DNA of 64,000 nt from Formosa agariphila KMM 3901. GTDB taxonomy: Bacteria; Bacteroidota; Bacteroidia; Flavobacteriales; Flavobacteriaceae. The DNA lies in assembly GCF_000723205.1 (NCBI RefSeq), contig NZ_HG315671.1, positions 3,422,001 to 3,486,000 on the forward strand. Reading direction: 5' to 3'. Under the pieces are notes generated by a model, which saw nothing but the letters and a program-made list of their open reading frames with translations, made no database searches and had not been told where the DNA came from. This document shows, in pieces, positions 13,911 to 20,979 of this stretch. Made by a program: the position numbers and the translations under genes. The number at the start of each line of letters is the position of its first letter. The stretch's first letter is position 1.

Positions 13911-14552
13911 TTATAGTTTTAAATCGTCCCAGTATTTTTGTGCGCCTTTTTCCCAAATGGTGTAAGGCTTGGTTATTGTACCTCTAGAGGCGCGACTACG
14001 AGAAAAGGCTTTAAAACCCTCGACATCTAGTTTTATATCGGCATCGTATTCTATGCGTTTGGCTAAAGCTCCTACTGCATTTTTACCGTCTACATGGCTA
14101 TTTATAATAAATACTATGTTGGGGTTTTCTGCTTGCATATCTTTATATTCCTGAAGGGTCATAAATGCATATTGTATGGAGTCTATAACAACAAACCTGA
14201 TGCCTCTACTTTTTTGAAGACGTATTCTCATTTCATCAATAGGTTCGCGGTGTAGCAACTTTATTTTATTACGTGTTGCTTTGTCCAGATTGAGTTCTAC
14301 AAAGGCATCTTGCATACTTTTACGTGCGCCCTCTTCAAGCGAGTTATAAATAACTTTACCATATTTGGTAAGCTCTTTTATAAGCTGAAGCATGAAGGTG
14401 GTTTTACCGTGTCCAGATTTTCCTTTTAAGAACCATGTGCCGTTAGCTTCTGGTCTTCCTATTAATTCTCTAAGTCGTCCTGTTAGAGGTATTTCAATGA
14501 ACTTTTTCTTTAGTAATTCGTCAACTGAAACTGCTTTTTTCAATTTTTTCAA
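13911..14552 (-). CDS. RecA/RadA-like phage ATPase
   Basis: The 213-residue protein is a minimal RecA-fold ATPase: Walker A GKSGHGKT at residues 44-51, a Walker B strand FVVIDS at about 119-124, and an IINSHVDGKN strand that resembles the sensor region of RadA/DnaB-type proteins. RadA-like proteins remodel recombination intermediates; in a replicating transposon this could aid strand exchange or replisome assembly. It follows the MuB-like gene by 12 nt and begins with TTG. It is not part of classical Mu, so it is an extra ATPase of this phage group. Confidence 0.75.
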   Translation of the reverse strand: MKKLKKAVSVDELLKKKFIEIPLTGRLRELIGRPEANGTWFLKGKSGHGKTTFMLQLIKELTKYGKVIYNSLEEGARKSMQDAFVELNLDKATRNKIKLLHREPIDEMRIRLQKSRGIRFVVIDSIQYAFMTLQEYKDMQAENPNIVFIINSHVDGKNAVGALAKRIEYDADIKLDVEGFKAFSRSRASRGTITKPYTIWEKGAQKYWDDLKL

Positions 14553-14564
14553 TTGCAGTAGGTT

Positions 14565-15422
14565 TTAGGCAGTTTTTTTAAATTGCTTTTTTTGTTTGAG
14601 TTTATATTTTTCAATGTCACGACGTACACGTCTTAAATCGTCTTCGCAGTTTTGGTATATAAAATCTATTTCGTCGGGGGCGGTTATACCATTAGCGTTA
14701 CATATTAAATCCACATCGTTATAACTAATAGGATCTAGCTTTATGAACTTTCTACCAATTCGGCTGTACAATTCTGCATAACCTATTTTGTTTCGGTTTA
14801 CACCTTTATCTATTCTAATCTCCAAAGCTTCTACACCGCTAATAACAAAACCACAATGGCCATTTAGATCGTTATAGAAATCCATAAATAAATCAAGCTG
14901 TGGGTCTTTTAACTTGTCAAACTGATCTATAATTAATAGCGGATTGTTAAGTGATTTTAAATGCTTTATAAAGCGATTAATTAGTTCTTCTGTAGTACCT
15001 AAAGAATTTAATCCTGCACTTATAAGTAATTGACGGATATAAGATTTTTTAGTCCAGTAGTTTTTGCACTCCACGTAAATAACGTTTTCATGTATGCGTT
15101 CAAAATCAGTATAAGCATGAGTTTTACCCTTTCCTGCAGTATCACTAATAGCTATACTCACACTGGTATCTTTAGCCGTTTTTACTAAATCGTAAACAAG
15201 ATTATAGTTTGATGTTTTGGCGGTAACCCAGTTAGGATCTATGCGTAAGGTGACTTGAATTTTACGCCACATAGCATCGCTAATTAATGCCCAGTTGTGG
15301 TTAATGATTTGACTAATTAAGGCCGTAGAAACGCCTGCTTGATTAGCGATTTGCTTCTGGCTTATCTTTCTTGATAAGCGTGTAAGCTCGTTGGCAATTT
15401 GTGATTTTTGTTCTTGATTCAT
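14565..15422 (-). CDS. MuB-like target-capture ATPase
   Basis: The 285-residue protein begins with a helix-turn-helix (about residues 20-42, SQKQIANQAGVSTALISQII), followed by an AAA+ ATPase: Walker A DTAGKGKT at 94-101 and Walker B LLIID at 162-166, with a later arginine-rich part EDDLRRVRRDIEKY. MuB binds target DNA as an ATP-dependent filament, recruits MuA to it and keeps the phage from inserting into itself. N-terminal HTH plus AAA+ is the expected domain order and the length fits (Mu 312). It lies 20 nt after the transposase. Confidence 0.9.
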   Translation of the reverse strand: MNQEQKSQIANELTRLSRKISQKQIANQAGVSTALISQIINHNWALISDAMWRKIQVTLRIDPNWVTAKTSNYNLVYDLVKTAKDTSVSIAISDTAGKGKTHAYTDFERIHENVIYVECKNYWTKKSYIRQLLISAGLNSLGTTEELINRFIKHLKSLNNPLLIIDQFDKLKDPQLDLFMDFYNDLNGHCGFVISGVEALEIRIDKGVNRNKIGYAELYSRIGRKFIKLDPISYNDVDLICNANGITAPDEIDFIYQNCEDDLRRVRRDIEKYKLKQKKQFKKTA

Positions 15423-15442
15423 TGACTTGAAAAAAATTGGTT

Positions 15443-17440
15443 CTACATTCTATCTATAAAAGATTCGGCTTCAACCTCGTTGCGCAACTGTTTTGGTAGT
15501 TTACCTCCGAATTTCATTTTTAACTCTTGATCGCTTATTAGTTTTTCTGGTGTAATACCAGTTTCGCGTTGTATTCTCTTAATTTTTGATTGGGCAGCCG
15601 CCTCTTCAATTTTACGTACTTCATAATCTTTAGCCCATTGTTCTTTATCGCCTTCTTGCATTAATACTGGTACTTGCTGTTGTTTGCGCACAGGTTGTGC
15701 ATCGGCTACAAATTGTTTATCTCCATCTGGAAGTTTTAAGTACAGACTTACATAATTGTCTAACTGGTCTGGGTCGTACTTCACAAAGAATTTTTTGTTT
15801 ACCCATTGCTCTCTAAACCTTAAATCGATATCGCCATTCACGTTGTAAACCTCGAAGTGGTATTTGGTTTTTGCTATTTCTACACGTAAACCATCAGCTC
15901 TGTAAGTAATTGGTTCTGGGGTATAGCACCAGAATAAATCTATCATATCTAGATAGTTTACAGGTTCGTGTAGTAACGGCTCTTGGTTATAAACTTGACT
16001 TCTTGTAAGACCTTCTTTTTTAAATTTTGGATGAGTAGAATTATTCCATTCATTAACACATAATTTCCATGCTTTTAAAAGTTCTTCTTTCTTAGGAAGT
16101 TTGTGTTTGTTCTCTAAAATAAAATCCATGTTGGGTTTATTCTTTTCAGTACGAACCGTAATAGATTGTTTGTCACTAAACCACCAACCGTTAATTACTT
16201 GCTGTTGTAGACGGTTAAAAATACCTTCTACAGGCGAGCTGTGTTCGTAAGCTGCATGCTTATAATGTAAACCGCCTTTTTTTGCTACCATCTTACCGTA
16301 TAATTCTTGCATGCGAGTAGAGGTATGTCCTGACTGACCATCGTAAGTGAATAAGAATGGTCTAGACTGCGATTCTTGGAAAGCCATTTTAACTGCTGTA
16401 AAGTGATCTATATGGTTTTCAGTTTCACTAAAGCTCCAGCCTATTATTTTTTCGCTATAAACATCTACTACAGGGTCTATCTTAAATTTAGCAGCTGCAC
16501 CAAGATCATTATCATAATAGTGCATCCAATCAATCTTAGAGCCATCAATCGCCCAATATGCATTAGGGAACCATTGTTCTTTATCTCTAACTAATTTGTG
16601 ACCATATTTGTTTTTGTATTCGTTTAAATCACGAGAAACCAACCATACCTTTTCCTGTTCTGGTTCATACAGCCATTTGTAGATTGCCGATTCTGAAAGA
16701 TCGCACCAGCCTCTTTTTTCGGCTTCTCGCATATAAAGCGTATGCAATACAGGTACAACAATTTTATTAGGCATAGAGTAGGTTGCAATTAACCATTTAG
16801 CATTTTCGCCTTTAATTTTTTGAGCAGCTTTGTTTCCTGCATTCTTATGTACAAGAAAGTCATAACCCTCATCTATATAGCCTTGTGCTTTTCTATCTAA
16901 GGCGCGAACGTTTGATGGTAAATTATGAGGATACTTTTTAGTTTGTGTGTTTGGGTAACATTCTGTTTTAAGATCATTAATAATACTAGACAACTTTTTC
17001 TTTAAAGCACCTTTTTTAGATTTTTTACGTTGTGCTTTTATTTTGATTTCATAATTATTAATTGTGGTGTTGTATAAGTTTAAAATTTCGGCTTCACAGA
17101 TGTATTGAGCTTGCTTCTTGTCTGAAATACCACGACCATCTTCGTAGTTGTAGGTTTTAAAAAACACAATAGCATCGTCGTCTGTAGCTAATTGATTAGT
17201 GAAGGTTTCGCGATTGTCTTTTAAGTACGGATTACCAAACGTGCGAATAATTAAGTTCTTTAAGTCTTCAGGTATGGAGTCAAATTCTATTAAACCAGTT
17301 CTACCACGACCTTTAGTTCTTACTTTGTTTAGTTTACCACGTTGTACCCATTTCTGAAAATTATCATAGCTTAAAATAGATAGGCTATCATAAAAGACTT
17401 CTTGGTCTACACAAATGATGTTTAAATAATTCTCGTACAT
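15443..17440 (-). CDS. MuA-like DDE transposase
   Basis: The 665-residue protein has the MuA layout: an N-terminal DNA-binding region, a helical linker, an RNase H-fold core and a C-terminal beta-barrel and MuB-contact region. The core shows AIDGSKID with D299, FTYDGQSGHTS with D367 and SSPVEGIFNR with E405, the expected D-D-E triad. The enzyme nicks prophage ends and joins them to target DNA during integration and replicative transposition. The length matches MuA (663). The C-terminal tail is charged, as needed for contact with MuB and ClpX. The ATG at 17440 lies 18 nt after the HTH gene. Confidence 0.95.
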   Translation of the reverse strand: MYENYLNIICVDQEVFYDSLSILSYDNFQKWVQRGKLNKVRTKGRGRTGLIEFDSIPEDLKNLIIRTFGNPYLKDNRETFTNQLATDDDAIVFFKTYNYEDGRGISDKKQAQYICEAEILNLYNTTINNYEIKIKAQRKKSKKGALKKKLSSIINDLKTECYPNTQTKKYPHNLPSNVRALDRKAQGYIDEGYDFLVHKNAGNKAAQKIKGENAKWLIATYSMPNKIVVPVLHTLYMREAEKRGWCDLSESAIYKWLYEPEQEKVWLVSRDLNEYKNKYGHKLVRDKEQWFPNAYWAIDGSKIDWMHYYDNDLGAAAKFKIDPVVDVYSEKIIGWSFSETENHIDHFTAVKMAFQESQSRPFLFTYDGQSGHTSTRMQELYGKMVAKKGGLHYKHAAYEHSSPVEGIFNRLQQQVINGWWFSDKQSITVRTEKNKPNMDFILENKHKLPKKEELLKAWKLCVNEWNNSTHPKFKKEGLTRSQVYNQEPLLHEPVNYLDMIDLFWCYTPEPITYRADGLRVEIAKTKYHFEVYNVNGDIDLRFREQWVNKKFFVKYDPDQLDNYVSLYLKLPDGDKQFVADAQPVRKQQQVPVLMQEGDKEQWAKDYEVRKIEEAAAQSKIKRIQRETGITPEKLISDQELKMKFGGKLPKQLRNEVEAESFIDRM

Positions 17441-17458
17441 ATTAATTCGAAACTTTTG

Positions 17459-17659
17459 TTAATCTATCTGATTGTATTTTTCAATTATTTCTCTAGCGGC
17501 TTGATGAATATTTTGAGCCTTTTCGTTTGTTGGCTCATTTTCTAATTTCAAAATCCTTGATACATAAGTTGATGTGCAATCAAATTTTTTAGCTAATGCA
17601 GATGCGTTCACCATTTTTATTTCTTCAGGGTTTAGTGCAATAAATTTTTTTGAGTACAT
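17459..17659 (-). CDS. Ner/Cro-like HTH regulator
   Basis: The 66-residue protein contains a helix-turn-helix at about residues 20-42 (ASALAKKFDCTSTYVSRIL), ended by a helix QNIHQAAREIIEKY. It is the first gene of the early operon, opposite the repressor, the position of ner in Mu. Such proteins shut down the repressor and early promoters after induction. The ATG at 17659 was chosen; an in-frame TTG at 17707 would run across the intergenic operator. A 16-bp palindrome lies 2 nt upstream of the start, so the gene is probably under direct operator control. Confidence 0.75.
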   Translation of the reverse strand: MYSKKFIALNPEEIKMVNASALAKKFDCTSTYVSRILKLENEPTNEKAQNIHQAAREIIEKYNQID

Positions 17660-17661
17660 TA

Positions 17662-17677
17662 GTTCAAATATTTGAAC
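17662..17677. promoter_or_regulatory. Operator palindrome in the repressor/early switch
   Basis: GTTCAAATATTTGAAC is a perfect 16-bp palindrome in the 54-bp gap between the divergent early operon and the repressor gene. A dimeric HTH protein (repressor or Ner-like protein) is the likely ligand. Confidence 0.65.
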
Positions 17678-17691
17678 AAATATTACAAACA

Positions 17692-17721
17692 ATTTTGAGA
17701 AAACCAAACTATTTTGAGAAA
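17692..17721 (+). repeat. Direct repeat ATTTTGAGAAA in the switch region
   Basis: ATTTTGAGAAA occurs at 17692-17702 and 17711-17721, 19 bp apart, and a degenerate third copy (TTTTTGAGAGA) lies near 17731. The spacing of about two helical turns suits a row of regulator sites. The second copy overlaps the proposed TTG start of the repressor. Confidence 0.5.
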
Positions 17722-18502
17722 TAACACAACTTTTTTTGAGAGAATGATGCAGTTAGCCAGTACTAAAGGCATCAAGAACGCCCAGAAGTTAAGCGAATAC
17801 TTAGAGTATAAGTCCCCCGAAAAGCTTTATAGGCTTGAAAGAAACTCAGATGCAAAGCCTTCGTTTGCTATTTTACAAGATCTCTCAAAAAAGTTTGAGA
17901 ATGCAGATCTTAATTATTTAATTACTGGAGAAATAAGCCATGTTCCGATAGTGTCAAAAAAAATGGAAGTAAATGAAGACAATCAACTTCCTAAACTGGT
18001 AACTGTAGACACGCAGGGAAATGAAAATATAGTAATGGTTCCTGTGTCTGCTCAAGCAGGTTATATTAATGGGTATGGTGATCAGGATTTTATTAGCACA
18101 CTACCAACTTACAGGTTACCTAAGTTAAATAACGGTACATTTAGAATGTTTGAGGTAAAAGGTCATTCAATGTTTCCAACCTTACACTCAGGCTGTATTG
18201 TTGTTGGGGAGTGGGAAGAGGACTGGAGTAATATAAAAGATAATCAAATCTATATACTGGTAACAGATGAAGGAGTTGTTGTTAAACGTGTATTAAATCG
18301 TATTGAAAAATATGGTAATCTCTACTTAAAGAGTGATAACAGACTAGAGTACCCTTCTTACCCTATTAAAACAGAGGAAATAAAAGAAGTTTGGAAAGTA
18401 AGCTTAGCTATGGTATTTAATCTTTTAGACCCAGCAACTTTGGTTGATCGTGTTAATGATCTTGAAGCCGAATTAGCCATGATAAAAGAAAGATTATCCT
18501 AA
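17714..18502 (+). CDS. LexA/CI-type prophage repressor (S24 peptidase fold)
   Basis: The 262-residue protein has an N-terminal HTH part (about residues 8-72), a linker and a C-terminal S24 domain. A self-cleavage site A115-G116 (SAQAGYING), the serine S152 in GHSMFPTLHSG and the lysine K191 in GVVVKRV form the expected Ser/Lys dyad. DNA damage through RecA should trigger self-cleavage and prophage induction. A short C-terminal coiled coil (LVDRVNDLEAELAMIKERLS) could aid dimerisation. The TTG at 17714 keeps the FFERMMQLAS part. An ATG at 17744 is the alternative start. Confidence 0.88.
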   Translation: MRNNTTFFERMMQLASTKGIKNAQKLSEYLEYKSPEKLYRLERNSDAKPSFAILQDLSKKFENADLNYLITGEISHVPIVSKKMEVNEDNQLPKLVTVDTQGNENIVMVPVSAQAGYINGYGDQDFISTLPTYRLPKLNNGTFRMFEVKGHSMFPTLHSGCIVVGEWEEDWSNIKDNQIYILVTDEGVVVKRVLNRIEKYGNLYLKSDNRLEYPSYPIKTEEIKEVWKVSLAMVFNLLDPATLVDRVNDLEAELAMIKERLS

Positions 18503-18599
18503 TAAAGCATATTGTACACTCAATTTTAATCTAAAAATCATCGTTTTTTACGGTAACCTACTAAAAAACATGTTTTTAGACTTGTTTTGTAATCTTTTT

Positions 18600-18634
18600 T
18601 TAATGCATTAACCCCCTAGCTTAAGCATTAAAAC
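18600..18634. repeat. Candidate transposase-end site C and imperfect inverted repeat
   Basis: TAATGCATTAA and TTAAGCATTA flank CCCCCTAGC. The second arm on the - strand reads TTTTAATGCTTAAG, similar to sites at 18671-18685 and 18817-18831. Confidence 0.4.
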
Positions 18635-18670
18635 AAGTGTTTACAACATCTTTTAACTATTAATTAATGT

Positions 18671-18685
18671 TGTTAAGCAGTGTTT
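18671..18685 (-). repeat. Candidate transposase-end site A
   Basis: On the - strand the site reads AAAACACTGCTTAAC. It shares AAACAnTGCTTAA with the + strand site at 18817-18831. Repeats of this kind in both orientations near a prophage end are what MuA-type transposases bind. Confidence 0.4.
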
Positions 18686-18696
18686 TTTATTGCGTT

Positions 18697-18732
18697 TTGT
18701 CCATCCTATTGTCCATCCTATTGTCCATCCTA
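18697..18732 (+). repeat. Three tandem copies of TTGTCCATCCTA
   Basis: Three exact 12-bp units lie at 18697-18708, 18709-18720 and 18721-18732. There is no spacer, so this is a short tandem array and not a CRISPR. It lies between two candidate transposase sites. Confidence 0.95.
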
Positions 18733-18803
18733 ATGAAAAACATATAAAATAAGGCGTTTTTTAGGACTCTAAACTAAGCTTGTATAATTGATATGGTATT
18801 AAA

Positions 18804-18844
18804 CATTTAACGCCATTTAAACAATGCTTAAATGGCGTTAAATG
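18804..18844. repeat. Perfect 17-bp inverted repeat with candidate site B in the loop
   Basis: CATTTAACGCCATTTAA (18804-18820) and its exact reverse complement (18828-18844) flank the loop ACAATGC. The loop and adjacent bases form AAACAATGCTTAAA. Weaker outer arms (TTGTATAATT at 18780-18789 with AGTTATACAA at 18847-18856) surround it. There is no T run, so a plain terminator is unlikely. Confidence 0.85.
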
Positions 18845-19077
18845 ATAGTTATACAAAGACTTAAGCTTTAAAATTAAAGTTCTAAGAAACTAATGATACT
18901 TTTTTATATTTATGATTATATTGCAATTATAGCAAAATGATAGTAATGTACAATTTGATTTTTTTAGCAGAAAGAACAAAAAACAGCCGAACCCCCCGTA
19001 AAATAAGACTTTTTTCGACCTTTTTTATATTAGTTACTTTGTACTATTTAATTTAATACCCCTAAACTGTTAAATTA

Positions 19078-19296
19078 TTATTTTGTGATCATTTTTAAAT
19101 ACATCTGTTCAACCTTAGTTCTTGCCCAAGGTGTACGACGTAAAAATTTTAAACTCGATTTAATAGAAGGATTTTCTGTAAAGCAACGTATCTTTATATT
19201 ATAGCCCATATATTCCCAGCCATAATGAGCTTCAAGATCAAGTAAAATTTGCTCTAGTTTAACTCCATGTAGGGGATTATTTGGTTGACTTTCCAT
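19078..19296 (-). CDS. VF530-family DNA-binding protein
   Basis: The 72-residue protein begins MESQPNNPLHGVKLEQIL and contains GWEYMGYNIKIRCF and SIKSSLKFLRRTPWAR, the conserved core of the VF530 (DUF2132) family. This compact basic fold, known from a Vibrio fischeri structure, is thought to bind DNA. It starts 3 nt after the rhlE stop and is probably read from the same promoter. It is the first clear host gene next to the prophage. Confidence 0.85.
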   Translation of the reverse strand: MESQPNNPLHGVKLEQILLDLEAHYGWEYMGYNIKIRCFTENPSIKSSLKFLRRTPWARTKVEQMYLKMITK

Positions 19297-19299
19297 AAC

Positions 19300-20574
19300 T
19301 TAATTTCTTCTATCTCGGGTTCTTCGACCAGAATTAGAAGAACCACCTTTAGTTGAACTTTTACTAGATTTATTACTTCCGCCTCCTCTTGGACTTCTGC
19401 TTCTTCCGCCACCTTGTTTAATAGGCTCTGTTGAAGCGTTTGGATCTGGTTCGAAACCTTCAACAATTTCAACAGGAATTTTCATTCCGATTAATTTTTG
19501 AATATCGGCCAAGAAAGACGTTTCATCTGCACTTACTAATGAAATCGCTTCTCCACTAGCACCTGCACGACCAGTTCTACCAATACGGTGAACATAGTCT
19601 TCAGAAATATTTGGGATTTCGAAGTTTATTACATGTGGTAATAACGGAATATCCAAGCCTCTAGCCGCGATATCTGTAGCAACCATAACACGAATGCTAC
19701 CATCTTTAAAACCTGCTAAGGCTTTAGTTCTGGCACCTTGACTCTTGTTTCCGTGAATTGCAGCTGCTGTTATACCTGAAGAAATTAATTTCTTAGTTAA
19801 ATTATTAGCGCCATGCTTAGTTCTTGTAAAGACTAAAACCTGTTGCCAATTGCCTTCAGAAATTAATTTTATAACTAATCCTGTTTTCTTGCCTTTTGCT
19901 ACACGAAAAACTTTTTGCTGAATCACTTCAACTGTTGTATTCTCTGGCGTAGCTTCAACAGAAACTGGATACGTTAAGATACCGTTTGCTAATTTTTTAA
20001 TATCCTTAGAAAAGGTTGCAGAAAACATTAAGTTCTGACGTTTTTTAGGGATCAACTTAATTATGCGTTCTATATCTCTAACAAACCCCATGTCTAGCAT
20101 ACGGTCTGCTTCGTCTAAAACAAATATTTCTACACTTGCTAAAGACAATATATTTTGATTACATAAATCTAATAATCGACCTGGTGTTGCGACTAAAACA
20201 TCTACACCACGTTTAAGTGTTGCAGCTTGTGGACGTTGATTAACGCCCCCAAAAATCACTGCCGATTTTATATCTAAAAATTCGCTGTATTCTTTTACGT
20301 TTTCAAAAATCTGAGCAGCCAATTCTCGAGTTGGCGTTAATATTAAGGCGCGAACTGGGCGGTGTCTTTTTGTTGTTCCTTCGCTTAAAATTTGAAGTAA
20401 TGGTAATGTAAAACCCGCGGTTTTACCTGTACCTGTTTGTGCCGATGCCAATACATCCTTCCCTTCTAAAATGGGTGGAATTGCTTTTTCTTGTATTGGA
20501 GATGGCGTGTCGTATCCTTTTTTATTGATTGCTTTCAATAAGGCATCAGATAGGCCTAGTGAATTAAATGACAT
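19300..20574 (-). CDS. rhlE: DEAD-box RNA helicase RhlE-type
   Basis: The 424-residue protein carries all DEAD-box motifs: Q-motif phrase [15 protein letters not shown] (20-34), Walker [11 protein letters not shown] (43-52), PTRELAAQ, the DEAD box [17 protein letters not shown], and [13 protein letters not shown] near residue 330. A Gly/Ser/Arg-rich tail ([12 protein letters not shown] and on) should contact RNA. RhlE-type enzymes unwind short duplexes in ribosome assembly and mRNA decay, using ATP. The leader holds a 9-bp inverted repeat and a TAnnTTTG box. The VF530 gene follows directly. Confidence 0.95.
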   Translation of the reverse strand: MSFNSLGLSDALLKAINKKGYDTPSPIQEKAIPPILEGKDVLASAQTGTGKTAGFTLPLLQILSEGTTKRHRPVRALILTPTRELAAQIFENVKEYSEFLDIKSAVIFGGVNQRPQAATLKRGVDVLVATPGRLLDLCNQNILSLASVEIFVLDEADRMLDMGFVRDIERIIKLIPKKRQNLMFSATFSKDIKKLANGILTYPVSVEATPENTTVEVIQQKVFRVAKGKKTGLVIKLISEGNWQQVLVFTRTKHGANNLTKKLISSGITAAAIHGNKSQGARTKALAGFKDGSIRVMVATDIAARGLDIPLLPHVINFEIPNISEDYVHRIGRTGRAGASGEAISLVSADETSFLADIQKLIGMKIPVEIVEGFEPDPNASTEPIKQGGGRSRSPRGGGSNKSSKSSTKGGSSNSGRRTRDRRN

Positions 20575-20591
20575 ACATTAGTATTGAAGAA

Positions 20592-20620
20592 AATGATATC
20601 CTATTTGTTTTGATATCATT
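20592..20620. repeat. Inverted repeat in the rhlE leader
   Basis: AATGATATC (20592-20600) and GATATCATT (20612-20620) flank 11 nt, just upstream of the rhlE start. In RNA it could form a small hairpin able to control translation, for instance in the cold. Confidence 0.6.
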
Positions 20621-20633
20621 CTTTATGAAGTTA

Positions 20634-20641
20634 CAAAAGTA
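20634..20641 (-). promoter_or_regulatory. Candidate rhlE promoter -7 box (TACTTTTG)
   Basis: On the - strand TACTTTTG fits TAnnTTTG. The transcript would begin near 20627 and carry a 50-nt leader with the inverted repeat. No good -33 element was seen. Confidence 0.5.
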
Positions 20642-20979
20642 CGTTTAATTTTTCATGAATAGCATCATTTTAAGACAAGATGACAAAACACACTATCTTA
20701 AGCACAAAAATGAGTAACAACTAACGCGTTTAATTTTAAGTGTTTAAACAAAATAAAACTCCTTATTTAGTATTAACATTAAGGATGATAAATTTAACAG
20801 TAACAATAATTTTCTTATAGAACCTAAAAACACACCTAAATAAGTCGGTTTTTAAGTATAGAAGTCAATCAACAATAATCTAAAAAAGAGTAAAACATCC
20901 GTTAAATTAATCGTATTTTTACCTATTAAATATCGGCTTTATAACACCTTTATATTCTAAAGCTAATAATTATTACAGC
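20642..20979. other. rhlE-hemN intergenic region
   Basis: The divergent gap (405 bp in full) contains the rhlE promoter box on its left side and very AT-rich DNA on the right. No open frame with plausible codon use, no perfect Fnr-type site and no exact TAnnTTTG box for hemN were found. Confidence 0.6.

Larger units (their letters stand above)
1..18850. mobile_element. Mu-like transposable prophage (right-hand part)
   Basis: The interval combines Mu-type head genes (terminase, DUF935 portal, Mu-F-like head protein, gpG-like protein) with a Mu-type replication module (DDE transposase, MuB-like ATPase, DUF3164-like, GemA-like) and a LexA-type repressor. Early genes read leftwards, head genes rightwards, and the two groups converge at about 5.9 kb. 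The left end lies outside the window. The right end is not proven: it must fall between the repressor stop (18502) and the host gene ending at 19078. Short repeats at 18600-18850 that could be transposase-binding sites suggest an end near 18.85 kb. Capsid, protease and tail genes are absent here and should lie further left. Confidence 0.85.
18503..19077. other. Prophage-host junction region without genes
   Basis: No convincing coding frame was found in these 575 bp. The first 350 bp contain three tandem 12-bp repeats, at least three copies of an AAACAnTGCTTAA-like site in both orientations, and a 17-bp inverted repeat. These are arranged as expected for the end of a transposable phage. The rest (18850-19077) is AT-rich with a C6 run at 18990 and probably host DNA downstream of the VF530 gene. 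No 5-bp target duplication can be checked because the other prophage end is outside the window. Confidence 0.6.

Noticed and set aside
18697-18732. Possible CRISPR array
   Set aside because: The units are directly joined without spacers and only 12 bp long.
18804-18844. Simple rho-independent terminator
   Set aside because: There is no T run on either side and the loop and flanks suggest another role.
18503-19077. tRNA gene or attachment site of a tyrosine-recombinase phage at the junction
   Set aside because: No cloverleaf could be traced and the phage carries a DDE transposase, which does not need such a site.
19254-19472. Frame of 72 residues overlapping the 3' end of rhlE
   Set aside because: It is a shifted reading of the Gly/Ser/Arg-rich rhlE tail with low-complexity Glu/Val content.
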